From Accumulibacter sp003538495 (lineage in GTDB: Bacteria > Pseudomonadota > Gammaproteobacteria > Burkholderiales > Rhodocyclaceae), in contig NZ_JAPUVQ010000145.1 of assembly GCF_029255145.1 (NCBI RefSeq), positions 54,590 to 118,589 on the forward strand: a DNA stretch of 64,000 bases. The letters are read 5' to 3'. The position numbers and the translations under genes are program-made. Shown here piece by piece: positions 52,701-60,792 of the stretch (position 1 is the first letter of the stretch; every line of letters starts with the position of its first letter). Below the pieces are notes generated by a model. The model made no database searches. It had not been told where the DNA came from and worked only from the letters and a program-made list of their open reading frames with translations.

Positions 52701-53453
52701 GCTGACATCCTGTCGGGCCAACAGGACCTGAGTGAATCGGTCCTTCACGCGGCGTAGGCTGTCCGCCACATGCTGGAAGCGACTGCTGTCAAAGATCGCC
52801 TCCTGGACACCGGCCACGAAGCGGAAACGAAGATGCTTGGTGACTTCCCCGATCTCGCGCAGGAAGGAAAGGTCCAGCACGAGGTCATGGTCCTTGCGCG
52901 ATCGCAGGTATTCGAGGAACTCGTCGACCACCAGCAAAACGCCATGGTTGGGATGGACCTCAGCGAACGCAGCCATCATGTCCTCGAACGCAGCCTTGTT
53001 GTTTACGACCTTGTCGGCAGGAGGGAAGGTGAAGTTGACACCGTTTTGTTCGAGGAACAACTCGAGCTGCTGCGTGACGATGTCGCGCAAGGACATCTGG
53101 CTGGAAATCTCGATGCGATGCACCTTGAACTTGCCTGCGATCGCCTGCGCGGCTTCAGCTACCTTCGGGTGCCGGATCATCGACAGATAGGTCGGGTCTT
53201 CCGCTACGAGCGAGAGCACTGACATCAGGTGCGACTTACCCGTGCCATAGTTGCCGACCACCAGCACGCCCTTGTGATCGACTGATTCATCGAACGAGAG
53301 TTGAGGGATCATGAGCTTGGCGATCCGCTCCGCCATGTCATCCGAGATGACGTACGTCGCGACGAGCTTCTTGGCTTCGTCGGGCCGGTTGGCGTCGAGC
53401 AGCTGGATGACCGATTCAATCGGTTCGAATTGAATGAGATCGCCGTAGCGCAT
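49728..53453 (-). CDS. brxC: BREX ATPase BrxC (DUF6079)
   Basis: 1241 residues, a large P-loop ATPase. Walker A GNYGTGKSHLMSVLSLV (near residue 69) and Walker B GVLLVVDEFLEYL (near 175); the segment LFPVHPEYIGTFERLIF follows, typical of BrxC. A CPHC pair near residue 1100 may be part of a zinc site. The C-terminal part is a long helical region. BrxC is essential in BREX of all types except type 4. It follows brxF by 17 bases. Confidence 0.92.
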   Translation of the reverse strand: MRYGDLIQFEPIESVIQLLDANRPDEAKKLVATYVISDDMAERIAKLMIPQLSFDESVDHKGVLVVGNYGTGKSHLMSVLSLVAEDPTYLSMIRHPKVAEAAQAIAGKFKVHRIEISSQMSLRDIVTQQLELFLEQNGVNFTFPPADKVVNNKAAFEDMMAAFAEVHPNHGVLLVVDEFLEYLRSRKDHDLVLDLSFLREIGEVTKHLRFRFVAGVQEAIFDSSRFQHVADSLRRVKDRFTQVLLARQDVSFVVAERLLKKTTDQQNKIRNYLTKFAKFYSTMNERMDEYVRLFPVHPEYIGTFERLIFTEKRGALVTLRDQIQAILNTDVPEDRPGLIGYDKFWETVTSNSVLRSDPNIGPVLKVSEVLTERIQKAFTRPAYKAMAQRVIAGLSVQRLTTGGDIYVPVGPTAIELRDTLCLYQPGIEDMGGEPADDLLTAVQTTLREVVKTVNGQFISKAPDTEQYYLDLKKDVDYDAQIEKRAEALSDDALDRAYYGAVKQLMERTDDSTYVTGHQIWQYQIEWQDRRVERDGYLFFGAPNDRPTAQPERDFYVYFIQPFEPPRFRDESKSDEVFFRLKGLDDAIRRHLAYYAAAQDLASTASGSAKGIYLDKAKDALRDMSKWLQEKQMTAFEVTYQGKTKTLQDWAKGVNLRDRLRLGADERANFRDIVNVVSGIAFNQRFADLAPEYPTFSTLVTEANRKQLVGSALKMLAGGARTKDANAILDALEMLDGDRVDAGRSRYAQEVLSRLKTKGHGQVLNRSELLNGQTDVEYFHPIKFRLEPDLLVTVLGGLIYSGDIVLAITGDKIDSGKLTLLAERNLEDLKQFKHVEAPKEINVAVLRSLFELLGLSPGLAQLATQGSEEPVKQLLDSVSELVSRVLTAGTDLQGKLTFWGKPLLTEDEIADWRKRLEALKTFTEGLSPYNTVGKLKNLRIGSDDIDAQKKNLEVLSAVEKLQELIAELGTTASYLSQAEMVLASDHPWVQKAQAARKSVLDKLANDRSAQHAAEYRQTLAQLKKDYLTAYVAQHSKARLGVAEDKTKSALRKDSRLVSMRALASIEMMNTAQLTSFEEKLDKLKSCASLVESELSASPYCPHCSFRPANEQGDFLPAANVLKQLDDELDKLLDGWQQTLLDNLDDPIIQANFDLLKAAARDLIQKFIASKKLPDPIPPGFVSAIQEALSGLEKVKVSGDDIRMALLHGGSPATPEDLRKRFESFLTERSKGKDASKLRFVVE

Positions 53454-53470
53454 GGATTCCTCTCTTCCCT

Positions 53471-53941
53471 TTAAATTGCGAATGGGACCAGGCCGTCAGT
53501 GCCATAGTCCTGATGTTCTGGGTGCCCCGTGGTCGCGTAGGTGAGGCGGCCTTCGGTTAGCTGACCCGGCCAGACTGCCACGACGCGACGCACTCGTGCG
53601 TGTTGCTTGAGCAGGTCAAGCGGATCAAGTTGCAGCGTCCGATCAAAAAGCAGTTCGATGTTGTCCATCAGCAGCAGGTTGTCCTTGGCGTGCTGGTCGG
53701 CCAGATCGCGCAAGATGGATGTCGTCTGAAGTTGGCGACGGCGCTGTGGAAGTGCTGCGAGCTTGGCGCCCAGTTCTGCGCCCACACGCAAGGGAGGCAG
53801 ATCTTTCTTGCTCCCGTAGGCTTCCATCAGCGCTGTTTTGCCCGACTGAGGTCCACCGATCAGCAAGATCAGCTTGCTGTGCAATGCGCTCACCTCGTCG
53901 ACGAGTCGATCGAGCTTATCGATCACCTGGAGGTCCACCAT
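53471..53941 (-). CDS. brxF: BREX type 3 ATPase BrxF
   Basis: A 156-residue P-loop protein with Walker A LIGGPQSGKTALM (residues 28-40) and Walker B NLLLMDNIELLF (near 90). Small size and position before brxC are diagnostic for BrxF, the signature gene of BREX type 3. Its stop is followed after 17 bases by brxC, and its start overlaps the WYL regulator stop by one base. Confidence 0.87.
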   Translation of the reverse strand: MVDLQVIDKLDRLVDEVSALHSKLILLIGGPQSGKTALMEAYGSKKDLPPLRVGAELGAKLAALPQRRRQLQTTSILRDLADQHAKDNLLLMDNIELLFDRTLQLDPLDLLKQHARVRRVVAVWPGQLTEGRLTYATTGHPEHQDYGTDGLVPFAI

Positions 53942-54855
53942 CAGTCGACCTCCGCGTCGAGTCGCTGCTGGTCAGGTGACCTGTAACCGGGTGCCAGGAT
54001 CGCGTTCTTGACGCCATACATGGCGAGGTGATCTCTGAGCCAGAGGCGGTATTCCGGCCCGCGCAGACTGTGGTCTGGGGAGCAGTCCACGCTCCACTTG
54101 CGCAGGATGTAGCCGGCAACGGCAGCGCGCAGCTTCATCTGCAGTCTGCCTTCGCGCATGCCGTAGTCCATTTCGGTGATCTCCGGCCGGGGTTGGTCCG
54201 GATGGGGAACCAGATCCAGCTCGACGATCCGGTTCCATTGAATGTCTTGGCTGTCGGACTCATGAGGTGCGACGGGGGAAGTCCTGAGTACCCTGGGGTG
54301 CTTGATGCGAGTGATGACGAAGTCGCGGAACTCCTGGGACTTGCGGTCAAAAGCCCGGACATGCCACCGCAGTCCGTTGTCGATCAAGGCGAACGGGACG
54401 ATCTCTCGCTCAGTGCAGCCGCTCGAAATCGAGTGGTACTCGATGGCCAGCGGGCACTCCTGGTGAATGGCACGCGTGACCGCCGCCAGTACGTCTAAGT
54501 CTGGGTGGGTGAGCCGGGTAGGCACTTCGCTGATCACCCACGGCTTAAGCCGCATCGGTTCGCCGTCACCGAATCCTTGGGTGAGCCAGGACAACACGCG
54601 CTCAGGCGGGAAGTCGAACAGCGGGCGGAAGTCGTCCGTCAGCACATAGGACTTGGCCTTGGAGTCGTAGTCGATGTTCCCGGACGACAGATCCTTGTAG
54701 ACGGCGAGATCTCGAGTCGCGGCTGCGGACTGGATGCCAAACCGCGACACCAAGTCTTGTCGTCGGATCTCCCCAATGAAGCGCACGCGCAACTCCACAA
54801 ACGCGAGTCGATCACGCTGCGGTTGGGTCAGTTCAGCTAGTTGTTCAGTTGGCAT
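53941..54855 (-). CDS. WYL-domain regulator, BrxR-like
   Basis: A 304-residue transcription factor heading the BREX operon. The N-terminal part has a winged HTH (FIGEIRRQDLVSRFGIQSAAATRDLAVYK); the WYL domain follows, with LAIEYHSISSG (near 138) and WHVRAFDRKSQEFRDF (near 165). A C-terminal WCX-like segment ends the protein. BrxR-type WYL proteins repress BREX operons, and nucleotide ligands are suspected. ATG 54855 is chosen over ATG 55002 because the longer form would cover the promoter and contains unlike residues. Confidence 0.85.
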   Translation of the reverse strand: MPTEQLAELTQPQRDRLAFVELRVRFIGEIRRQDLVSRFGIQSAAATRDLAVYKDLSSGNIDYDSKAKSYVLTDDFRPLFDFPPERVLSWLTQGFGDGEPMRLKPWVISEVPTRLTHPDLDVLAAVTRAIHQECPLAIEYHSISSGCTEREIVPFALIDNGLRWHVRAFDRKSQEFRDFVITRIKHPRVLRTSPVAPHESDSQDIQWNRIVELDLVPHPDQPRPEITEMDYGMREGRLQMKLRAAVAGYILRKWSVDCSPDHSLRGPEYRLWLRDHLAMYGVKNAILAPGYRSPDQQRLDAEVD

Positions 54856-54905
54856 CCTGTGCGGCTCACGCGGTTTTGGTAGCACTTGTGCGGATTGTTG
54901 CAGAA

Positions 54906-54934
54906 AGTATATAAGCTGCCATAGAATGTGTCCA
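54906..54934 (-). promoter_or_regulatory. Predicted promoter of the BREX operon
   Basis: On the minus strand, TGGACA (54934-54929) and TATACT (54911-54906) with a 17-base spacer, each five of six matches to the sigma-70 consensus. Transcription would begin near 54898, 40-45 bases before the WYL regulator start. It lies next to the dyad at 54940-54974. Confidence 0.65.
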
Positions 54935-54939
54935 TCAAC

Positions 54940-54974
54940 GCATAATAATGTCCGTATCCGTCGCCTAATGATGC
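54940..54974. promoter_or_regulatory. Imperfect dyad, candidate operator between the divergent operons
   Basis: GCATAATAATG (54940-54950) and CCTAATGATGC (54964-54974) are imperfect inverted repeats, centred upstream of the BREX -35 box and 60-94 bases before the divergent gene at 55034. It would suit the WYL regulator as an operator controlling one or both directions. Inferred from position and symmetry. Confidence 0.45.
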
Positions 54975-55033
54975 GATGTAGTCCGAATGCACCGGGCTGC
55001 ATGGCTGGGGTGCCGAACCAGTGGGGGTGATTT

Positions 55034-56698
55034 GTGAAGACCGAGCCGATTGCGCCGCAGATGCCGTTTGTCTGGCCAGAGCCACGCGTCAGCGCAGGCG
55101 TGGCGAGCTATTCATCCGAATTGCCGTTCGAGAGCGCGGTTCGGTCGGCAGTCACCATCTTCGGTGTTGTTTCGGCTGTCGACAGCCGTGCGATCAACTG
55201 GATGGAGGGCTTTCTGGCCGACCAAGTGGAGTCACAGCTACGTTTGGTCGTGAGCATTCACCCGACCTGCAGGACGACCGAAGCAGACCTCGAGGAAGTG
55301 CTGCGCCTGGTCGAGCGGCACGGAGACAGGGCTGCGTTCAAGCTGTACCCGGAGCAATTCCTTACCGATCGATCGTCGAATTTGCTCTGCCTTTGTAGTG
55401 CTGACGGCAGCCTGGCCATTTCGAGTGGTCCGACAGAGAACCTGGGGTACGCACCGGCATCTGCCTCACACGCCAACGTTGCGATGCAGGTAACCGCAGG
55501 GGCGTTTGAGGCCTGTCGCAAGTGGTTCGATTACCTTTGGGGCGTTGCCGGCCCACTGCGGCCCGAGGTCGCGACGTCCATGCCCAGGCTGGTACTGCCC
55601 GAGGGGGACATCGAAGCATCCCGCCTTTGGGATGCCTTCCGAAATCGCTGTCTTGACCACGGTGCGCAGGAACAGGCACCGGTCAGGGTCGAGGTCGATC
55701 CGGAGTCCGGCGAGGTTGTTCTGGTCGACGTACACGGTGACCTGGTGGCTTCGCCAACCGATGAGATTGGGGTCCCCAGGCTCGACCACCTCGCAGAAGG
55801 GGTGGCCCGCGTGTTCGACATTGGCGCGCTGGTATCGATCGACAAGTTGAGCCGCATTCCCCCGTTGGAAGCCCCGGTCAAACCGGAATGGTTTGGTGTC
55901 GATTCGTTCCGTCAGACCGGGATGGTCCGTGCGCAGACCTCCATCAAGGTTGCTCCTTTCGACGAGTCGACGCTCAAGAAGATCGATCGCCTGCGTCGGG
56001 TGTCCGGGGAACTGCTGCCTCGATATTCGTTTTCCCTGGCCGATGGCGTGCGGTGGATTCCACGGCAGGCCATCCCATTGTTCGAGGCAGCACTGACAGC
56101 CGCGAACGAGGACGCCAAGAAGCTCTTGGGAGCAACTGTCGGCGCCAGTGTCGAGGACTTCCTTGTGTCGCAGCGCGACCGAATTCGTGCAGACGCGCAG
56201 CGCATGTACGAGGCCTACCACCCGGGCGGCAAGATTCCTGAAAGCGCGGTCGGCAACATCCTGGATGAACTCAAGGCGCGCCTGGACAAAACAAGGGCCG
56301 ACAAGATCATCCCCCGGGTCGCCTACTCACCAGTCGCTTTCAATCCGAGCCAATCGTCCGAGTGGTCGTCGCCGTGGGGCCAGGCGTTCGCGCTCCTGAA
56401 AGGGATCGCCGAGTTCCCCAGGCAGGCGATGACCGACCGCTTCTTCTGGCAGGGCATCAAAACCGACGAAGACTCCCTGATCAAGGCCATGGACGTGGCG
56501 GGTGACTACCTCGTCAAAGACTACGGCGGCCGCAAGGCAAAGCAGCAGGCTGAAATCGACCTGGACCTGATCAAGCAGTTGGAGGACGCGACCGGCGACG
56601 CCAAGGACAAGTGCCGTGCCTTGTGGGAGTTGATCACGACTGGCAAGAGCGAGGGCGCAGTTGCGCTGATTGATGCCTCGACGCCGCGAGCGCCATAG
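55034..56698 (+). CDS. PLD-like protein, apparently catalytically degenerate
   Basis: A 554-residue protein, first gene of the divergent operon. Residues 10-165 follow the strand order of a phospholipase D-like domain: SAVTIFGVVSAVDSRAINWM, then LRLVVSIHPTCRTTE, then LYPEQFLTDRSSNLLCLCSADGSLAISSGPTENLG at the HKD position, but neither conserved His nor Lys is present. The C-terminal 350 residues are helical (EALLTAANEDAKKLLG-like) with no known motif. Start GTG 55034 with GGGGGTGA upstream. PLD-like proteins occur in several defence systems; here a binding role is more likely than catalysis. Confidence 0.55.
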   Translation: MKTEPIAPQMPFVWPEPRVSAGVASYSSELPFESAVRSAVTIFGVVSAVDSRAINWMEGFLADQVESQLRLVVSIHPTCRTTEADLEEVLRLVERHGDRAAFKLYPEQFLTDRSSNLLCLCSADGSLAISSGPTENLGYAPASASHANVAMQVTAGAFEACRKWFDYLWGVAGPLRPEVATSMPRLVLPEGDIEASRLWDAFRNRCLDHGAQEQAPVRVEVDPESGEVVLVDVHGDLVASPTDEIGVPRLDHLAEGVARVFDIGALVSIDKLSRIPPLEAPVKPEWFGVDSFRQTGMVRAQTSIKVAPFDESTLKKIDRLRRVSGELLPRYSFSLADGVRWIPRQAIPLFEAALTAANEDAKKLLGATVGASVEDFLVSQRDRIRADAQRMYEAYHPGGKIPESAVGNILDELKARLDKTRADKIIPRVAYSPVAFNPSQSSEWSSPWGQAFALLKGIAEFPRQAMTDRFFWQGIKTDEDSLIKAMDVAGDYLVKDYGGRKAKQQAEIDLDLIKQLEDATGDAKDKCRALWELITTGKSEGAVALIDASTPRAP

Positions 56699-56718
56699 AA
56701 CAAGGAAAGGACCAAGGG

Positions 56719-57267
56719 ATGCCTCAGAACTCAGACCCCATCGGTGTGTTCGTAAAGGCAGTGGCTTTTGCTGCTGACAAGCACCGCACGCAGCGTCGCA
56801 AGGATGCGGACGCGTCGCCCTACATCAACCATCCGATCGCGCTGGCCAACGTGCTGGCGAACGAGGGTGGCGTCACCGATGTATTGGTCCTCAGCGCAGC
56901 GGTCCTTCACGACACCATCGAAGACACCAACACGACGGCGGAGGAGTTGACCGCGATTTTCGGCGCGAAGATCACTGCGACTGTGCTGGACGTGACCGAC
57001 GACAAATCGCTGGACAAGCATGTCCGCAAGCAGCGCCAGATTGAGCACGCACCGCACATCTCAAAGGAAGCCAAGCTCGTAAAGCTGGCCGACAAGATCT
57101 GCAACCTGCGGGACATCTTGGCATCACCGCCGGCAGACTGGTCGCCCGAGCGCAAGCAGGGCTACTTCGACTGGGCAGCCAAAGTCGTGGCGGGTGTTCG
57201 TGGCGTCCATCCTGAACTCGAAGCCGTGTTTGACGGACTCTTGGCCCGCCATGCCGAACTCCGCTGA
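56719..57267 (+). CDS. RelA/SpoT-type HD hydrolase (small alarmone hydrolase)
   Basis: A 182-residue single-domain HD protein. The HD signature is complete: HRTQRRKDADASPYINHPIALAN, then LSAAVLHDTIEDTNTTAEEL with the metal-binding HD and ED, and AKLVKLADKICNLRDI near residue 122. This is the pattern of (p)ppGpp pyrophosphohydrolases of the MESH1/SAH type, lacking a synthetase domain. It could remove alarmones or related nucleotides. It starts 20 bases after the PLD-like gene and overlaps the next gene. Confidence 0.8.
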   Translation: MPQNSDPIGVFVKAVAFAADKHRTQRRKDADASPYINHPIALANVLANEGGVTDVLVLSAAVLHDTIEDTNTTAEELTAIFGAKITATVLDVTDDKSLDKHVRKQRQIEHAPHISKEAKLVKLADKICNLRDILASPPADWSPERKQGYFDWAAKVVAGVRGVHPELEAVFDGLLARHAELR

Positions 57268-59125
57268 AATGCATCTAAAGCCGGAGGCGCTGGCGCGCTA
57301 CGGCCTGCCGGACATCGCCTATCCGATCGCAAGCGCTGATCTGCAGGCGGTACTGACCGGGGGCGGGGAACTGCCGCTGGCCATGATGCTGCATGGCCTT
57401 CAGGAGGTTGCGCGCGACAGGGAAACTGACTGGAAGGACCTCGAGCCAGCGATGAGTCGTTTGTCCGAGTTGCTGGCGCCGGAAGACGAGCGCGATGTGA
57501 TCTCAGCTGCTGGCGATACCTGGTGGATCGAGATCGGGCCAGTCGACCTCGGCGGCAAGCTGGTTACGGTGCAGCGTGGTAACGACTTGATTGCCGCGAT
57601 CACGCCACGGGACGACGGCCGGCTAAGGGTCGCGGTATTCCGCCCGCTGGATGCCAAAAGTGCGGAGTACCTGACTGGTCTGGGCCAGGTGCCGCACCCG
57701 GAGCACGGGGTTTGCATGCGCGAGAACAACTGGGAGTACGCGCTCGACTGCTCTGCGGGAAATGGCAACTACTATGCAGCCGACCGGGGCGAGGCCTACC
57801 TGTCCTACTGGGAGAAAGGCCTGGGCATCAGTTGGGACGGTACTGAAGTTCCCGAGTGGCGCACGCAGTTGAGCCTCGTTGCCCGTCCGGCTGCGCAAGC
57901 GGTTGTCGATCTTGGCGTCCACCACTCCTTGTCCGGGGATGGCGATCTGGAGCCCGATGATGATGCGAGCGATGAGGCCGATGACGACTCCACGCCACTG
58001 GGCTGGCGCAGCAAGCGTCAGCAGCGCCGAACAGTTCAGGGCCGATTTGCTGGCTGTCTCTTGGGTGGCGCCGTCGGAGACGCGCTTGGGGCACCAGTTG
58101 AGTTCATGAAGCGGACCGAGATCCTTCGCAAATTCGGTCCCAAGGGAATCACCCAGTACGCGCCAGCCTACGGCGGCCTCGGCATGATTACCGACGACAC
58201 TCAAATGACCCTGTTTACAGCCGAGGGGCTGATACGGGCGTGGGTGCGCGGCTGCATGAAGGGCATCACCACCTATTCCGGAGTGACGGCTCATGCTTAC
58301 CTGCGCTGGCTTCAGACCCAAGGCGAACGTCCAACGTGCGACATTGACTTCGGCACCGACGAAACTGGCTGGCTCTTTCAGCAACGGGAACTCCACAGCC
58401 GACGTGCCCCTGGCAACACCTGCCTCGCGGCGCTGCGGGCGATGAAGTCGCTCGGGGAACCCGCCCGAAACGACAGCAAAGGGTGCGGGGGCGTCATGCG
58501 GGTCGCACCCGTAGGGTTATTCGCTTGGCGCCTGCGCCAGCAGGACTCACCGCACGACGCTTTCCGCTTGGGCGCCGAGTTGGCAGCCCTGACGCACGGA
58601 CATCCGACCGGTGCGCTGACAGGCGGTGTGCTGGCAGTTCTGATCCTTGCGCTAACCGACGGCGCCTCATTGCCCGAAGCGCTGGTCGTATCGAAAGCCA
58701 TCCTCCGATCCGAGCCTGGACATGAGGAAACGCTGCGTGCGATCGAGTTGGCCGAGACGCTGGCTGCGAGTGGTCAACCTCATGAAGCGGCGATCTCACA
58801 GCTTGGTCAGGGGTGGATCGCCGAAGAGGCGCTGGCCATCTCAATCTACTGTGCGCTCGTGGCACGAAATTTCAAACACGGCGTCATCCTCGCCGTGAAC
58901 CACGACGGTGACTCTGACTCGACAGGCTCAATCACCGGCAACTTGCTGGGCGCCATGCACGGCGTCCGAGCGATACCAGCCGAATGGCTGGAGCCTCTGG
59001 AGTTGCACGAAGTCATCACGTCCCTTGCGGAAGACCTGTACGCCTTCAAAGATTGGGACATAGGCGAATACAGCGAGAACGTAGAGATGAACCAGCGCAT
59101 TTGGCAGAAATACCCCGGGTTCTAA
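57251..59125 (+). CDS. ADP-ribosylglycohydrolase with N-terminal extension
   Basis: About 624 residues. The N-terminal 255 residues are a distinct domain (WWIEIGPVDLGGKLVTVQRG, then NYYAADRGEAYLSYWEKGLG) that I cannot name. The C-terminal part is an ADP-ribosylglycohydrolase (DraG/ARH) fold: GCLLGGAVGDALGAPVEF (near 265), GMITDDTQMTLFTAEGL (near 312) with the metal ligands TDD, and NHDGDSDSTGSITGNLLG (near 551) with the DxDxT motif. It removes ADP-ribose from proteins or nucleic acid. Starts 57251 or 57269 are both possible; both overlap or abut the HD gene. Confidence 0.85.
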   Translation: MPNSAEMHLKPEALARYGLPDIAYPIASADLQAVLTGGGELPLAMMLHGLQEVARDRETDWKDLEPAMSRLSELLAPEDERDVISAAGDTWWIEIGPVDLGGKLVTVQRGNDLIAAITPRDDGRLRVAVFRPLDAKSAEYLTGLGQVPHPEHGVCMRENNWEYALDCSAGNGNYYAADRGEAYLSYWEKGLGISWDGTEVPEWRTQLSLVARPAAQAVVDLGVHHSLSGDGDLEPDDDASDEADDDSTPLGWRSKRQQRRTVQGRFAGCLLGGAVGDALGAPVEFMKRTEILRKFGPKGITQYAPAYGGLGMITDDTQMTLFTAEGLIRAWVRGCMKGITTYSGVTAHAYLRWLQTQGERPTCDIDFGTDETGWLFQQRELHSRRAPGNTCLAALRAMKSLGEPARNDSKGCGGVMRVAPVGLFAWRLRQQDSPHDAFRLGAELAALTHGHPTGALTGGVLAVLILALTDGASLPEALVVSKAILRSEPGHEETLRAIELAETLAASGQPHEAAISQLGQGWIAEEALAISIYCALVARNFKHGVILAVNHDGDSDSTGSITGNLLGAMHGVRAIPAEWLEPLELHEVITSLAEDLYAFKDWDIGEYSENVEMNQRIWQKYPGF

Positions 59126-59174
59126 ATGAAAACGGTGGCCACTGGAAACAAACACCTCGCATGGGAGTAATGAC

Positions 59175-59675
59175 ATGACCGCTCAGATTGCAGAACGACT
59201 GCACTACCAGGGAGAGGACGTTGCCATGTGCACGAACCCCCTCAGCGACTATTTCGCCATGGGGGGCACGAACCCGCGCTTCGAGTCCAACTGCACGGCC
59301 TTGTGGCGTGGCTACGTTGGTAGCTGGGAAATCGTGGATGACCGCCTGTACCTGGTGGGGCTGAGCGGAACGCTAGAGGGTGGAGCCGATGCAACTTTGG
59401 CAACCATCTTCCCGGACTTTCCCGATCGCGTGTTTGCCCACTGGTACTCCGGCACGATCCGCATCCCCCAGGGCAAACAGCTCGAGTATGTCCACATGGG
59501 CTACGGCAGCACCTTCGAGCGGGACTTGTTCTTGGATATCGAGCGAGGTGTGATTGTGGCCACCCGGGTTCGTCATAACGGTACCGCCGAGTCTGATAAC
59601 GCTCCCGAAGGCTACGAGGTCGGCGCCATGACGGTGTTCCCTCGAAGTGGTAAGGGTGAGGGGGAGTCGGCGTGA
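59175..59675 (+). CDS. Small protein of unknown function
   Basis: A 166-residue soluble protein with a Cys/Asn-rich start (CTNPLSDYFAMGGTNPRFESN) and a repeated beta pattern (GSWEIVDDRLYLVGLSGTLEGG, then FAHWYSGTIRIPQG). Reminiscent of small proteins found next to ADP-ribosylation genes, but no family assigned. RBS GGGAGTA is well spaced for the ATG at 59175. It overlaps the next gene by GTGA. Confidence 0.65.
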   Translation: MTAQIAERLHYQGEDVAMCTNPLSDYFAMGGTNPRFESNCTALWRGYVGSWEIVDDRLYLVGLSGTLEGGADATLATIFPDFPDRVFAHWYSGTIRIPQGKQLEYVHMGYGSTFERDLFLDIERGVIVATRVRHNGTAESDNAPEGYEVGAMTVFPRSGKGEGESA

Positions 59676-60319
59676 TCTATCTCTACTGGTACCTCGGCAT
59701 CGGCGCGGTTGTCCTTGCCATCGTCTACGGCGCACATCACCTGACAAAGGAGAAAGAGTCTGACTCCCTTCGTGAGTTACTCGAAGCCGTCAACCCGGAT
59801 CGCAAGAAGCTTTCCTACCGCATCCTCAACAACATCGTCGCCCCCGTCCTTGCGGCCATCCTCGTGGTCGCCGTCTGGCCAGTGGCGATCTACATGAAGG
59901 TCAAGGAGATGCTCCAGAAGAAGGAAAGCTACGTGTCCCCGGAGGAACGCGAATTTGCAGTCGAGCGCGAACACCTGCTGGAGCGACTGACGGCGCAGGA
60001 AATCGAGAGGCGTGAGGTTGTCACAGATCCGCTCAAGGCTGCACCTGATTTGCCCTTTGGCCACCTTAATGCTGCGTGGCAGGAATTCCTCCAAGGCAAA
60101 GCCGATGGTGCCGAGCTGTGGTCGTTCTCGGCACAGTGGCAGACGACATGGGGACGCAAGGAACTGCGGTGTGGATACGCGGTGGTCCAGGACGGAGCGC
60201 CGGGCGCCCACTTTCTGACGGTGTGGAAAGACATCCCGGAAGAGGCGGAAGGCGGTGGCAGTGCCAAAAAGGCGAGCGCTGGCGACATCCCAGGCTGGCT
60301 CAGGAAGCAGGCTGACTGA
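59672..60319 (+). CDS. Membrane-anchored protein of unknown function
   Basis: A 215-residue protein with two predicted transmembrane segments, LYWYLGIGAVVLAIVYGAHH at the N-terminus and NIVAPVLAAILVVAVWPVAI near residue 52, then a charged cytoplasmic domain (VSPEEREFAVEREHLLERLT). The C-terminal part contains a compact alpha-beta unit (LWSFSAQWQTTWGRKELRCG). GTG start overlaps the upstream stop, suggesting coupling. It could tether other products of the operon to the membrane. Confidence 0.65.
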   Translation: MIYLYWYLGIGAVVLAIVYGAHHLTKEKESDSLRELLEAVNPDRKKLSYRILNNIVAPVLAAILVVAVWPVAIYMKVKEMLQKKESYVSPEEREFAVEREHLLERLTAQEIERREVVTDPLKAAPDLPFGHLNAAWQEFLQGKADGAELWSFSAQWQTTWGRKELRCGYAVVQDGAPGAHFLTVWKDIPEEAEGGGSAKKASAGDIPGWLRKQAD

Positions 60320-60352
60320 GAGTCAGGCGCGACGACTCATCAAGGAGATCCC

Positions 60353-60784
60353 ATGCAATACAAGAAAGGCGATCGCGTAAAGCATCCGAAGAAGCCGGAT
60401 TGGGGCATTGGCCAGGTGCTTGCCGACAGTACCGGCGGAACGGTACGAATCTTCTTCACCCATGCCGGCGAGAAAACGATGTCCCTGGATTTCGTGCAGC
60501 CCGAGAAGCTGTCGGGCGATGCAGCGTCGAGTCCGATCCTGGACCAGTTGAATCTGGCCGCGCAGCCCACCAGGGATGCGAAAGGGAAAGTTCTCTGCAC
60601 GAATTGCGGCGCGCCGACGCAGTTTGGCGAAACAGCAAATCCAAAGCGGCATCAATTGGGTTGGTGCGAGCCCTGTTTTAAACACAGTCAGCGAACGTTC
60701 AAAGACGAAACCACCGGTGAAACGCGCTACATAGACGAATTCCGAACGATCGACGGTATCAAGAGCCGCTACGGCCCGCACTGA
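60353..60784 (+). CDS. Zinc-ribbon protein with SH3-like N-terminus
   Basis: A 143-residue protein. The N-terminal 50 residues (YKKGDRVKHPKKPDWGIGQVL, then VRIFFTHAGEKTMSL) resemble DUF3553 or CarD/Tudor-like SH3 folds. The C-terminal part has a four-cysteine zinc ribbon (CTNCG and CEPC). Together this suggests nucleic-acid or polymerase binding. RBS AAGGAGAT is well placed. Confidence 0.7.
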   Translation: MQYKKGDRVKHPKKPDWGIGQVLADSTGGTVRIFFTHAGEKTMSLDFVQPEKLSGDAASSPILDQLNLAAQPTRDAKGKVLCTNCGAPTQFGETANPKRHQLGWCEPCFKHSQRTFKDETTGETRYIDEFRTIDGIKSRYGPH

Positions 60785-60792
60785 GGAGCAGC

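Noticed and set aside
40151..55002. DISARM instead of BREX
   Set aside because: DISARM requires drmA and drmB (helicase and DUF1998) next to a methylase. Here PglZ, BrxC and BrxF are present, and neither DrmB nor DrmA is found.
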